Position numbers and translations under genes: made by a program. A DNA stretch of 64,000 bases from a virus. The notes beneath the pieces are model-generated. The model was not told the origin of the DNA, did no database searches, and was given only the letters and a program-made list of their open reading frames with translations. Where the stretch lies: the IMG/VR virus record IMGVR_UViG_3300037189_020049, positions 1 through 64,000 of that record. One strand, given 5' to 3'. Shown piece after piece: positions 1-7,852 of this stretch (position 1 is its first letter; each line of letters starts with the position of its first letter).

Positions 1-521
1 ACGGTATTCCCGGTAGTCCAGGTCCAAACGGTATTCCCGGTAGTCCAGGTCCAAACGGTATTCCCGGTAGTCCAGGTCCAAACGGTAGTCCAGGTCCAAA
101 CGGTACCCCCGGAACATTGAGTTTAGCAAATGCTGTAGTGTATACCAACGGCTCAGCGACCGCACAAACCACAACCAGTCTCCGTTATGACGGATCTACC
201 TTAAGTGTTACTGGAGCAATTGTTGCAACCGGTGACATAACTGCATTTTCAGACGAAAGACTAAAGACCAATATTACAACTATTGACGATGCCTTAACTA
301 AACTTGATCAGATTAATGGATATTTGTATACTAATTCAACTACTGGTAAACGTCACACTGGTGTTATTGCACAAGAAATTATTAAAGTATTACCAGAAGC
401 AGTAATGAAAAATAACAATGATTATTATTCAGTTGCATACGGTAATTTAATTGGTTTATTAATACAAGGTATTAAGGAACTCAATACAGAAGTAAATTCA
501 TTAAAGAAAAAATTACAGTAA
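1..521 (+). CDS. Collagen-like tail fibre protein with C-terminal S74 chaperone domain (5' end outside window)
   Basis: The reading frame is already open at base 3 and ends at 521. The first residues are Gly-X-Y triplets (GIPGSPGPN repeated), a collagen-like segment typical of phage fibre shafts. The rest is an intramolecular chaperone domain of the endosialidase/peptidase S74 family: SDERLKTNI (the Ser is the expected self-cleavage nucleophile), then GVIAQE, PEAV and a closing VAYGNLIGLLIQGIKEL helix followed by a lysine-rich coil. Such domains trimerise the fibre and then release themselves by autoproteolysis. A TTG at 117 gives a shorter ORF, but it lies inside the continuous frame and is not a credible start. 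The next fibre gene follows after a late-type promoter. Confidence 0.85.
   Translation, partial: GIPGSPGPNGIPGSPGPNGIPGSPGPNGSPGPNGTPGTLSLANAVVYTNGSATAQTTTSLRYDGSTLSVTGAIVATGDITAFSDERLKTNITTIDDALTKLDQINGYLYTNSTTGKRHTGVIAQEIIKVLPEAVMKNNNDYYSVAYGNLIGLLIQGIKELNTEVNSLKKKLQ
3..101 (+). repeat. 27-bp tandem repeat coding collagen-like GIPGSPGPN units
   Basis: Three identical 27-base units lie at 3-29, 30-56 and 57-83. An 18-base partial copy (84-101) follows. The unit encodes nine residues, so copy number can change without breaking the frame. The array may extend left of the window. Confidence 0.9.
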
Positions 522-529
522 ATACTAAC

Positions 530-537
530 AATAAATA
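530..537 (+). promoter_or_regulatory. T4-late-like promoter element (AATAAATA)
   Basis: AATAAATA lies about 20 bases before the GTG start of the 558 fibre gene. T4 late promoters use TATAAATA read by gp55 sigma; seven of eight positions match here. Confidence 0.5.
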
Positions 538-557
538 TATTAAATACGGAGTTTATA

Positions 558-2243
558 GTGTCAACACCAAATACAGCTAGTAATTTTATTAGTGCAATTA
601 ATCAATCTTATCCAACTGCCGGACAAGATAACAACAGTCAAGGTTTTAGAAATAACTTTAAAAACATCAAACAAGCATTATCATGGATCGATACTGACGT
701 ATATGACCTGCAACTCAATGGTGTGAAAAAGACAGAAAATAATAATTTTAATAACAATATAATAGAAAAAGCCACATTTAAAGATTGTGCCATTACAGTA
801 TTTGACGATAGTCAAACTGTACGAACAGGTGACGTAGTAGTTGATTACGAAAAAGGAAACTATCAAAAATTCAAAGTTTCGGCAGGTCTACATACTTTTA
901 CATTTGTCAATTGGCCGGATTTTTCTAAATCGGGTAAACTCACATTATCTATTATAAGCGATAATACCGTAGGATCAACTGTTGATTTTGGTGCTGTTAC
1001 TGTTAACAATTTAGGTACAACTTCTTTTCCTATGAATATATCGGGAACTTTTCCTAATGTATTTGAAGTATGGAATGAAGGTGACGCCAATACGATATTT
1101 GTTTATGGATATGATCCTATAGGAAACGAATCATCTTTACCTCTTTCTATTGAATCATTGAGTATAGGAACAAATACATATAGCACTGTTACTAATACAT
1201 ATGCAAAATATGCAACTTCAGTTAAAGCTAATAATAAAGCTGGCAATATTTCCTTAGTTCCAAATAAGATCTTATGCACAGTAGCAAATGCAAGTTTGAT
1301 AAATGTAGATCCAGGAACTCTTACTGCAACTGGTTTTAAAGTTAATAGTACCAACGGGTTAATGGTAAATTCTACCTGTGATTTACCGTTATCAACTAAT
1401 TTAACCAAATATAATGTAACTGCATTAACTGCTGATACTATCACAGTTACACCTCCTTTTGAAATTACAGCATTTAATATTGGTGATGTTATAACTTTTG
1501 TAAATCCAACATTTAATGATCAACCTACCGTTGTAACTTTTAAACCTACTGCTCAAACTACTACAACCTCAGTTCCAAATGATTTGAAAGGAACTGTATA
1601 TGCTAGTAGTACCACTCTTTACATGTCTCATTCCGATTATCTTTATAATAAACAAGGATGGATTAAACTTAGTGCAGATCATGTACCAAAACAATTGGTC
1701 GATGGTAGCACCGCAGTTACTCAACCAAGCAATGATGACTCTACTAAAATTGCCACTACTGAATTTGTTAAAAATTCAGTAGATGCAGTATTTGCTGTAC
1801 CAGCCGGCGGAATAATTTTATGGTCCGGATCCATTTCTAACATTCCTGCAGGATGGTCATTATGCAATGGAGCAAACGGCACTCCAGACTTAAGGGATCG
1901 ATTTGTGGTCGGAGCAGGAAATACATATGCCGCCGGATCTTCAGGCGGCTCATTAACTACAGGAAATAGTGGTGATCATAATCACGGTGGAACAAATACT
2001 ACCGAACTTACTGTATCAAATGCCGGATGGTCAACTGGAGGCGGTGCTCCTGGTACTATTACACAAGGAACCTTACTAGCAGGGTCAGGCAACCTAGAAG
2101 TAAACGAGGTATTGGAATCTATCCGTGCAGCAAATTCTCCATTGTCGATCGGTTCACATTCACATAATATTCCTAACTCCGGTAATCACAATCACTCTAT
2201 ACTACCACCATACTATGCGTTATGCTATATTATGAAATTATAA
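558..2243 (+). CDS. Tail fibre / receptor-binding protein with tail collar domain
   Basis: This 561-residue structural protein starts at GTG 558 with a GGAG Shine-Dalgarno 6-7 bases upstream. The N-terminus (SAINQSYPTAGQDNNSQGFR, then a FKNIKQAL helix) is the type seen in fibre proteins of marine T4-like phages. Around residues 390-415 it has the fibre motif TQPSNDDSTKIATTEFVK. The C-terminus is a phage tail collar domain: IPAGWSLCNG, PDLRDRFVVGAG, then several HxH motifs (DHNHGG, HSHN, HNHSIL) and the closing PPYYALCYIMK. The HxH pairs are like the metal-binding His of T4 gp12 short tail fibres. It probably contacts the host surface. The receptor cannot be read. Confidence 0.85.
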   Translation: MSTPNTASNFISAINQSYPTAGQDNNSQGFRNNFKNIKQALSWIDTDVYDLQLNGVKKTENNNFNNNIIEKATFKDCAITVFDDSQTVRTGDVVVDYEKGNYQKFKVSAGLHTFTFVNWPDFSKSGKLTLSIISDNTVGSTVDFGAVTVNNLGTTSFPMNISGTFPNVFEVWNEGDANTIFVYGYDPIGNESSLPLSIESLSIGTNTYSTVTNTYAKYATSVKANNKAGNISLVPNKILCTVANASLINVDPGTLTATGFKVNSTNGLMVNSTCDLPLSTNLTKYNVTALTADTITVTPPFEITAFNIGDVITFVNPTFNDQPTVVTFKPTAQTTTTSVPNDLKGTVYASSTTLYMSHSDYLYNKQGWIKLSADHVPKQLVDGSTAVTQPSNDDSTKIATTEFVKNSVDAVFAVPAGGIILWSGSISNIPAGWSLCNGANGTPDLRDRFVVGAGNTYAAGSSGGSLTTGNSGDHNHGGTNTTELTVSNAGWSTGGGAPGTITQGTLLAGSGNLEVNEVLESIRAANSPLSIGSHSHNIPNSGNHNHSILPPYYALCYIMKL

Positions 2244-2246
2244 TTT

Positions 2247-2486
2247 ATGTACCATCCTTTAGTCGAAGATACCAAAAATATAAAAGATAACGATTTAGAA
2301 AATCGTATATCAGATCTTAATCGGAAATATTACATAGCAGCAAGATCCGGTCAGGGCGGACTATGTGGACAAATTCTAACTATTTTAGATATGTTAAAAG
2401 AAGAACAGCAATCTAGATATAAGAAGAATTTAGAAGGTTTGAACAAGAAAAATCAAGATCTAGATGATTTAATTAATGTCAAATAA
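2247..2486 (+). CDS. Small coiled-coil protein, function unknown
   Basis: This 79-residue charged protein follows the fibre gene by 3 bases, with no clear Shine-Dalgarno. It appears helical: residues 10-30 and 43-79 are rich in Lys, Glu, Asn and Leu, with a short glycine turn (SGQGGLCGQ) between. The shape suits a small assembly or chaperone-like partner of the fibre, as in many T4-like phages where a small gene follows the fibre, but no motif proves this. I do not recognise the family. Confidence 0.6.
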   Translation: MYHPLVEDTKNIKDNDLENRISDLNRKYYIAARSGQGGLCGQILTILDMLKEEQQSRYKKNLEGLNKKNQDLDDLINVK

Positions 2487-2489
2487 CTG

Positions 2490-2518
2490 TTGATTTTACT
2501 ATATCTTTATGGTATAAT
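2490..2518 (+). promoter_or_regulatory. Sigma70-type promoter, TTGATT-17-TATAAT
   Basis: The -35 TTGATT is at 2490-2495, followed by a 17-base spacer and -10 TATAAT at 2513-2518. The expected start of transcription is about 2525, directly at the ATG at 2526, so the message would be leaderless or nearly so. Confidence 0.75.
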
Positions 2519-2525
2519 ATCAACT

Positions 2526-3065
2526 ATGCATATTGATATTTACGGCAGAGTAATTTTAACAGAATCTGAACTTACAGAAGCATTATATACTCATGGTTTA
2601 AATAACCTTGGAGATGTTTTTATCGACGATCAAAAAATAGTCGATCAATATAATAAATCTAAGAAAATTAATTATGATTCTATCCCGGATTTAAAAATAT
2701 CGAACGAATTAGATATATCTGTTGAAGATTATGATAAAATCAATCAATCACAATGGTTTATGCCCAAAGATTATTGCCCAGATCTTGTAGCATTAATTTA
2801 TGATCAATGTCAAACTGAAGAACAAAAATCTAGAGTTACACAAGAATTAGAATTGTTTATCAAACATAATATGTTTGACTTGTTACATTATCTTAAATAC
2901 TTAGTTGATACTATGAGACAACACAATATAGTTTGGGGAGTCGGAAGAGGATCCAGCGTATCAAGTTATGTACTATATCTCATAGGCATTCACAAAATAG
3001 ATTCGCTGAAATATAAATTGAACATAGAAGAATTTTTTAAAGAAGGAAATCAAAATGAAACATAG
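2526..3065 (+). CDS. Truncated DNA polymerase III alpha-like protein
   Basis: The protein has 179 residues from the ATG at 2526. A TTG at 2490 would add 12 residues, but it is the -35 box of the promoter. The last 60 residues resemble the start of the palm domain of bacterial Pol III alpha: a LLHYLKYLVDTMRQHNI helix, then GVGRGSSVSSYVLYLIGI and IDSLKY, matching the family's GPGRGSAAGSLVAYLLGIT / DPLKY. In the family the catalytic PDxDxDF follows. Here the protein ends at FFKEGNQNET, so the catalytic aspartates are absent and polymerase activity is not expected. It might bind the host replisome or DNA, which is inference. Its end overlaps the next start by 11 bases. Confidence 0.6.
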   Translation: MHIDIYGRVILTESELTEALYTHGLNNLGDVFIDDQKIVDQYNKSKKINYDSIPDLKISNELDISVEDYDKINQSQWFMPKDYCPDLVALIYDQCQTEEQKSRVTQELELFIKHNMFDLLHYLKYLVDTMRQHNIVWGVGRGSSVSSYVLYLIGIHKIDSLKYKLNIEEFFKEGNQNET

Positions 3066-3255
3066 AACTATGCAAGGTAGAGAGATTGATCTCGAAAAAC
3101 TAATGCGCGAAAATGAACTAATGCCGGCTATTGGAAATATGCGTGTAAATGCACGTGGTGACGAATTAGGACCCGGTGGAAAGATTATTCGTAAAAAAGA
3201 AGAAATCATAAACGAATATTACGAAACTAATCCTAAAGCAAAACCAAAAACCTAA
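3055..3255 (+). CDS. Small conserved phage protein, function unknown
   Basis: This 66-residue hydrophilic protein has an AAGGA ribosome site before ATG 3055. The central stretch IGNMRVNARGDELGPGGKII resembles a small protein I associate with T4-like phages of marine bacteria, but no function is known to me. It overlaps the preceding gene and is 11 bases from the GroES-like gene, so all three are likely on one transcript. Confidence 0.6.
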   Translation: MKHRTMQGREIDLEKLMRENELMPAIGNMRVNARGDELGPGGKIIRKKEEIINEYYETNPKAKPKT

Positions 3256-3266
3256 AAGAGGAAAAT

Positions 3267-3602
3267 ATGACGAAAGTAATAGGAAAAATTGTTCCGTTGC
3301 GTGATAATGTATTAGTATCGGATATGGAATTTGGATCTGAGAAAACTAAATCTGGAATTATTGTTACCAGCGACAATGGTAAAACACAAGGCATTCATCC
3401 AAGATGGGGTAAAGTATGGGCAGTAGGCCCCGAACAAACTGATATTAAAGTAGGCGAATGGGTTTGTGTAGAGCACGGAAGATGGACTAGAACTGTTGAG
3501 GTAAAAACTGACGATGGTGTGATCGAATTACGAATGGTCGACACTAACGCTATCTTAATGACAGCCGACGAAAAACCCCAAGATGTAATAAGAGCCGCTT
3601 GA
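3267..3602 (+). CDS. groES: GroES-like co-chaperonin
   Basis: This 111-residue protein matches the Cpn10/GroES fold. It opens with IVPLRDNVLV, followed by SGIIV at about residue 31 (the usual start of the mobile loop region) and GWGKVWAVGP-type strands (here RWGKVWAVGPEQTDIKVGEWV). T4 supplies its own co-chaperonin, gp31, so that host GroEL can fold the large major capsid protein gp23. The same job is likely here, although GroES/gp31 identity cannot be separated by eye. AAGAGGA precedes ATG 3267. It lies in an early-type cluster rather than beside the head genes. Confidence 0.85.
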   Translation: MTKVIGKIVPLRDNVLVSDMEFGSEKTKSGIIVTSDNGKTQGIHPRWGKVWAVGPEQTDIKVGEWVCVEHGRWTRTVEVKTDDGVIELRMVDTNAILMTADEKPQDVIRAA

Positions 3603-3603
3603 C

Positions 3604-3843
3604 ATGGGATATCGCAAACCAATCAATCTAGTAGAAGTGTTAATACAGATTCGTGCAGCATCGTATGAAACTTCTGATCCACGCACAGATAGTTGGGTCG
3701 CTTGGGGTTTAAAACAAGACTTATATGAAATTAAATGGGCACTCGACGAAGCAATTCGTCGGTGTCCTGCCTTTTCGCCCGAAGACGAATGGTTACATGA
3801 ACAAGAAAAAAATCGTGTTATAAAAATTCTTAAAGAAAAATAA
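3604..3843 (+). CDS. Hypothetical protein
   Basis: This 79-residue protein has no recognised family. It begins 1 base after the GroES-like stop, so it is translationally coupled to it. It is predicted mostly helical, with conserved-looking aromatic and charged patches (DSWVAWGLKQDLYEIKWALDEAIRRC) and no membrane segment or signal peptide. Confidence 0.55.
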   Translation: MGYRKPINLVEVLIQIRAASYETSDPRTDSWVAWGLKQDLYEIKWALDEAIRRCPAFSPEDEWLHEQEKNRVIKILKEK

Positions 3844-3846
3844 TTT

Positions 3847-4320
3847 ATGATTTTTAATAAAGTTAAAGAACTAAAAAAACAAGGACTTAAAATTGGAATA
3901 ACTTTCTCGTCTTTTGATTTACTTCATGCCGGACACATTGCAATGTTATCAGAAGCTAAAAATCATTGCGATTATCTAATTGCAGCACTGCAAACAGATC
4001 CAACAATTGATCGACCTGATACTAAAAATAAACCAGTACAGACTATTGTAGAACGACAAATACAACTAGCAGCAACTCGCTACGTGGATGAAATAGTTGT
4101 TTATCAAACCGAAAAAGACCTCGAGGATTTATTGCTTATTTTGCCGGTAGATGTTAGAATATTAGGTATAGAATATCAACATAATAACTTTACTGGACGG
4201 GCTATTTGCGAAAAACGCTGTATCGAACTAGTGTTTAATAGTCGCGATCATAGTTTTAGTTCAAGTAGTCTGCGTAAACGTGTTGCGGATTCAGAAAACG
4301 GAAAGGCAAAAGCAGAATGA
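3847..4320 (+). CDS. Cytidylyltransferase-like nucleotidyltransferase (TagD/GCT type)
   Basis: The 157 residues contain the nucleotidyltransferase signature of the HIGH superfamily: GITFSSFDLLHAGH with HAGH at about residues 27-30, and near the C-terminus SSSSLRKRV, which stands in the place of the ISTS/T-x-x-R motif. Glycerol-3-phosphate cytidylyltransferases and related enzymes transfer CMP or AMP from a nucleoside triphosphate to a small phosphate substrate. The substrate cannot be read here. The end overlaps the next gene by 4 bases (ATGA). Confidence 0.75.
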   Translation: MIFNKVKELKKQGLKIGITFSSFDLLHAGHIAMLSEAKNHCDYLIAALQTDPTIDRPDTKNKPVQTIVERQIQLAATRYVDEIVVYQTEKDLEDLLLILPVDVRILGIEYQHNNFTGRAICEKRCIELVFNSRDHSFSSSSLRKRVADSENGKAKAE

Positions 4321-4619
4321 TACAATATAGATTTCGTCGTTGGTTGAAAAATTGGCTAACCGCCGATCAGGACCTTGAAACAGCAGTAGTAACATCACGA
4401 AAAAATACTATTGGTAGTATTAGACCAAGCGAAGATCCAGATCACGAAAAATCTCTTAACTTTCGTGTATGGTTTGCCAATGGCGGCCGTGTAATTCAAA
4501 CTAGTCGGTATGATCGCATTAAGGATCGTACTTTAACATCTATGTATGTAATTACCGAATATCAAGATTTCGGTGAAGAAATCAATAAAATCATAACGAT
4601 AGAGGGACTCCGTGGATAA
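4317..4619 (+). CDS. Conserved hypothetical protein
   Basis: This 100-residue protein starts inside the ATGA overlap with the cytidylyltransferase. The middle (LNFRVWFANGGRVIQTSRYD, then TSMYVITEYQDFGEEINKII) looks like a small alpha/beta fold seen among T4-like phages of aquatic bacteria. I know no function. There are no catalytic motifs, signal peptide or membrane segments. Confidence 0.6.
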   Translation: MIQYRFRRWLKNWLTADQDLETAVVTSRKNTIGSIRPSEDPDHEKSLNFRVWFANGGRVIQTSRYDRIKDRTLTSMYVITEYQDFGEEINKIITIEGLRG

Positions 4620-4764
4620 ATGTAATACTTGCCATAATCCGTATAGACCGGATTGTGATTGGAATCAAGGCAGATGTCCAAATCATCCTCCATTAATTAA
4701 GATTACAAAAATTATCAATTGGTTTAAAAAGAAGGAAAATAATGGCAAAAGAACTGTGGGTTGA
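4612..4764 (+). CDS. Short Cys-rich protein overlapping the clamp loader gene
   Basis: This 50-codon reading frame starts at GTG 4612 with AGAGGGA just upstream, and overlaps both the preceding gene's end and the first 23 bases of the clamp loader gene. It encodes CNTCHNPYRPDC, then a further Cys in RCPNH, a C-x2-C...C...C-P-x-H spacing that could hold one metal ion. The tail is basic (INWFKKKENNGKR). No family recognised. The good ribosome site and the Cys/His pattern argue that it is real. Confidence 0.5.
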   Translation: MDKCNTCHNPYRPDCDWNQGRCPNHPPLIKITKIINWFKKKENNGKRTVG

Positions 4765-5671
4765 AAAATTCCGACCCAAAACTGTAAATGAATATGTTTT
4801 TAAAGATTCTACACAAAAAAGACAGGTAGAATCGTGGATAAAAGAAAAAAGTATCCCTCATTTATTGCTTAGTGGTGTTGCAGGAATTGGTAAGACTACA
4901 TTAGCAAAAGTTCTTATAAATGAACTCGGCATTGAACAATTTGATGTGTTAGAAATTAATGCATCACGAGAAAATAATGTAGACACTGTGCGAGATAAAA
5001 TTATTAATTTTGTTCAAATGATTCCGTTTGGACCATTCAAGGTAGTATTATTAGACGAAGCAGATTTTCTTACGCCAAATGCGCAGGCAGTATTGCGAGG
5101 TGTTATGGAAACCTATAGCAATCATAGTAGATTTATTCTCACCTGCAACTATCCAACTAGAATCATTCCTGCTTTGCATAGTCGTTGTCAAGGCTTTCAT
5201 ATTGAAAAAACTGATCAAACCGAGTTTACAGCAAGAGCAGCAACTATCCTAGTAGAGGAAAATGTTGAATTTGATTTAGATTTGTTAGATACATTTGTAA
5301 AAGCAACTTATCCGGATTTAAGAAAATGCATTAATGCATTACAACAAAATACCATGGATAACCAACTAATTGCTCCTGTAAAAAATGATGTAGATGGCGG
5401 CGATTACAAAATAGAAATGGTTGAGTTGTTTAAAAAACGTCAAATAGACAATGCCCGGAAGTTGATATGTAAACATGCAAGACCCGAAGAAATCGTCGAT
5501 ATCTATACTTGGTTATATCAAAATGTAGACTTACTAGGTGACACTGATGAAAAGAAAGACAGTGCTATCTTAATTATTAAACAAGGTATTTGCGACCATA
5601 CAATCTGTGCTGATTCTGAAATAAATCTGTCAGCAGTTATGATAAAACTTGCACGTAATTGTAAAGTGTAA
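4742..5671 (+). CDS. gp44: Sliding-clamp loader large subunit, gp44-like
   Basis: This 309-residue AAA+ protein belongs to the clamp loader/RFC small-subunit family. It opens with ELWVEKFRPKTVNEYV, has Walker A GVAGIGKTT (about 45-53), Walker B LLDEAD (103-108), sensor 1 LTCNYP and the arginine-finger SRC motif (147-149). Length agrees with T4 gp44 (about 320). In T4, four gp44 and one gp62 load the gp45 clamp for the polymerase. No gp62 gene is recognisable in this window. AAGAAGGAAAAT precedes ATG 4742. It faces phoH across a terminator. Confidence 0.92.
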   Translation: MAKELWVEKFRPKTVNEYVFKDSTQKRQVESWIKEKSIPHLLLSGVAGIGKTTLAKVLINELGIEQFDVLEINASRENNVDTVRDKIINFVQMIPFGPFKVVLLDEADFLTPNAQAVLRGVMETYSNHSRFILTCNYPTRIIPALHSRCQGFHIEKTDQTEFTARAATILVEENVEFDLDLLDTFVKATYPDLRKCINALQQNTMDNQLIAPVKNDVDGGDYKIEMVELFKKRQIDNARKLICKHARPEEIVDIYTWLYQNVDLLGDTDEKKDSAILIIKQGICDHTICADSEINLSAVMIKLARNCKV

Positions 5672-5674
5672 GGT

Positions 5675-5712
5675 AAGTCAAACAGCCGATGGCAGGTTGT
5701 GCTGTTTGACTT
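5675..5712 (+). terminator. Hairpin between convergent gp44 and phoH genes
   Basis: There is a perfect 12-bp inverted repeat, AAGTCAAACAGC (5675-5686) and its complement (5701-5712), with a 14-base loop. It sits exactly between the two converging genes. The T tracts after each arm are short, so it may act as a bidirectional terminator or a 3'-end stabiliser. Confidence 0.65.
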
Positions 5713-5719
5713 GATTTAC

Positions 5720-6472
5720 TTACTCTTCTTTATATATTTTTAGTATCTCTCTCACTACAGGATGTCTTTCGATATCCTTAGTTTCAAACTTTGCCATAGC
5801 AATCATACGATAATCACCTCCTTGGTCGTATAACTTGCAAAATTCTAGCAAGCCGTTTTCTTTAGGCCGGTCCGCCTGATTTAAATCCCCTGTTATTACC
5901 ATTCTGCTACCGTCTCCTATACGAGTAAGTAGCATTTTCATTTGACTAGCTGTGGTATTTTGACATTCATCTGCTATAACAAATGCATTTTTGAATGTTC
6001 TACCTCTCATCATAGCCAACGGACTAATCTCAATGACTCCATCTTCTAACATTCCTTGAATATCTTTGGGATGATAATATTCTTCGAATACATCAAAGAT
6101 AGGCTTTGTCCATGGTTCCATTTTTTGATTTAATGTTCCTGGTAAAAATCCGTGTTCTTCATCAACACTTACTGCTGGTCTGGTAACTATAATTTTACCT
6201 ATAGAGCCTTCTTTAAATAATTTTATTGCCATTTGTACAGCTAACATAGTTTTACCCGTGCCAGCTGGACCTATAGCAAAAATAATATATTTTTTTGGAT
6301 TTTTTAGTAACTCTAAGTAGTTTTCTTGACTTAGATTTCTAGGAATTATAGAAACTTCTTGTTTTCGTTTCAAATATGATTTGATTTGTATTAAATTACT
6401 TCCAACATCTCGTTGGAACCTCGGATCTTTTTCTGGGAAAAAGTCTCGTTCTCTTCTTTTGGTTCTAGGCAA
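5720..6472 (-). CDS. phoH: PhoH-like ATPase
   Basis: This 250-residue protein of the PhoH family is common in marine phages. It has Walker A GPAGTGKT (68-75), TRPAVSVDEEHGFLPGTLNQKM, and Walker B FVIADECQN (164-172), followed by the MKMLLTRIGDGSRMVITGDLNQ segment typical of PhoH (sensor region). The start is TTG at 6472, supported by a strong AAGGAGG 6-8 bases upstream. Activity in phages is not settled; an NTPase/RNA-helicase-like role is the usual proposal, and a link to phosphate stress is not shown for the phage protein. Confidence 0.9.
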   Translation of the reverse strand: MPRTKRRERDFFPEKDPRFQRDVGSNLIQIKSYLKRKQEVSIIPRNLSQENYLELLKNPKKYIIFAIGPAGTGKTMLAVQMAIKLFKEGSIGKIIVTRPAVSVDEEHGFLPGTLNQKMEPWTKPIFDVFEEYYHPKDIQGMLEDGVIEISPLAMMRGRTFKNAFVIADECQNTTASQMKMLLTRIGDGSRMVITGDLNQADRPKENGLLEFCKLYDQGGDYRMIAMAKFETKDIERHPVVREILKIYKEE

Positions 6473-6551
6473 TTGTTATCCTCCTTGTAGAGATCAACCT
6501 GCAATTTTATTTAAATCTAATAGAAAAAAAACCCACTAAACAGGCCAAAAA

Positions 6552-6579
6552 TTGACATCTTATAGTTAATAGATAAATA
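6552..6579 (+). promoter_or_regulatory. Overlapping early-like and late-like promoter elements
   Basis: TTGACA (6552-6557) stands 16 bases before TAAATA (6574-6579), and GATAAATA (6572-6579) also fits the late element found elsewhere here. It lies 21 bases before the ATG at 6601, in the divergent gap with phoH. Confidence 0.5.
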
Positions 6580-6600
6580 TCTGTATATAGAGAACCCATT

Positions 6601-7110
6601 ATGTACGATATATTAGATGTTATTAAAAACTTAAACAATTTGACTGAACATACTCCTGCTTTCAAAGTAATTAAAGATTTTGAACGTGTGTTTGACGAAT
6701 TAGATGTATATGTGTTTAAAAATTGGCTAGACGGCGAATTAGTCGAAGGACCAATTATTAATAGATATACAGTAATATGTAAATTCATGTGGTCGCGATC
6801 TCAAATGCCTGATCCCAAGGGCGGTGAACGGTTGACCAAATATGACTGTGTCGTTAAATACGGCAAAAGTCATATTTTGAAACCAAGAAAAATTAAAGAT
6901 CCCGACGATTTTAGACCAGGAACTAAAAAAGGCAAAATCGACGCCCACCCTGTTTGGATCGTTAGCGTCGAAATGCCTAAAAAACTCATGCAAGATGTTG
7001 CCGTTGGTAAAGATAATAAGATGAACAATAAACTTGCTGAACTAATGAAATATAGAAAAATCGATGTAGACCCAGAAACAGCAGCACAGGAGACACCACC
7101 AAATGTCTAA
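6601..7110 (+). CDS. Unknown protein, first of a two-gene pair
   Basis: This 169-residue soluble protein has no recognised family. It starts with a helical region (MYDILDVIKNLNNL), then a strand-rich centre (NRYTVICKFMW, YDCVVKYGK, PVWIVSVEMPKKL) and a Gln/Pro-rich end. It overlaps the next gene by 8 bases and follows a late-like promoter, which suggests a virion or assembly role, but that is inference from position only. Confidence 0.55.
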   Translation: MYDILDVIKNLNNLTEHTPAFKVIKDFERVFDELDVYVFKNWLDGELVEGPIINRYTVICKFMWSRSQMPDPKGGERLTKYDCVVKYGKSHILKPRKIKDPDDFRPGTKKGKIDAHPVWIVSVEMPKKLMQDVAVGKDNKMNNKLAELMKYRKIDVDPETAAQETPPNV

Positions 7111-7852
7111 GGAACATATACTCAACGAAGATCTTAGAGAAAAAGACCTTAACGGCTTTATATCCGAAGTCGTTAGTGTTGATAGATTTAAAAGCAAAAT
7201 GGGCGAGGATCAAGATATTATCGTCTTAAGTTTTAAAGTCAAAGAAAAATACCCTGCAATCGATCTTGTAGAATTTATTGAAAAAGGCTATGACTTCATT
7301 TTGGATGCCGATATGAGTGCCGGCGAAGAACACGACGGTCAATATCAGGTTTTTGTCGAAATGGAAAGAAATAATAAATTTCCGGGTCAACTAAAAGATC
7401 TATTACGTGGTATAGAACGATTAACTGACAACATCGATTGGAGACTACGCTATCAATCAGAACCTGCTAGCATAGAACTAAATTCTGATACAATACTTGA
7501 AAAAATTCCATTGACACCTGCCGATTACGAAAAATACATGTTCGAAAGAAAAACTAACGATTTAAAAGAATTCTTCGATCAAGGATCAACTGATTTATCA
7601 TTAGAAGAAAATAATACCATTACATTCTCCAAACCATTTAGCGGTACTGTATCAGCTAAATTTGTTTCTATAGGAGATTACGACGATGTTGTAAAAACTG
7701 TTCCCGGCGCATTAGATATCAGTGAAAGCGGCCAAGGTGAAGTACTATTCTTAACTAAATTTCTCGGCAATTACGATATAGATAAAATAGGAAATAAATT
7801 TCTAATCAGAAACGGCGATAAAGCCGTTGTTTTAGAAAAGGATAGAATCTAA
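7103..7852 (+). CDS. Unknown protein, second of a two-gene pair
   Basis: This 249-residue acidic protein overlaps its upstream neighbour by 8 bases. It has N-terminal strands (FISEVVSVDRFKSKMGEDQDIIVLSFKV), a central helix (FPGQLKDLLRGIERL) and a C-terminal beta-rich part. It lacks membrane segments and known catalytic motifs. The lysis cassette begins immediately after it. I cannot assign a function; a structural or assembly role is possible. Confidence 0.55.
   Translation: MSKEHILNEDLREKDLNGFISEVVSVDRFKSKMGEDQDIIVLSFKVKEKYPAIDLVEFIEKGYDFILDADMSAGEEHDGQYQVFVEMERNNKFPGQLKDLLRGIERLTDNIDWRLRYQSEPASIELNSDTILEKIPLTPADYEKYMFERKTNDLKEFFDQGSTDLSLEENNTITFSKPFSGTVSAKFVSIGDYDDVVKTVPGALDISESGQGEVLFLTKFLGNYDIDKIGNKFLIRNGDKAVVLEKDRI

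Noticed and set aside
1-101. CRISPR-like repeat array
   Set aside because: Repeats are contiguous, without spacers, and stay in frame with a collagen-like protein.
1103-1444. 113-codon minus-strand ORF inside the 558 fibre gene
   Set aside because: Opposite-strand shadow of a clear fibre gene.
6601-7110. gp62 clamp loader small subunit
   Set aside because: Length is close, but no gp62 pattern is seen and it is separated from gp44 by phoH on the other strand.
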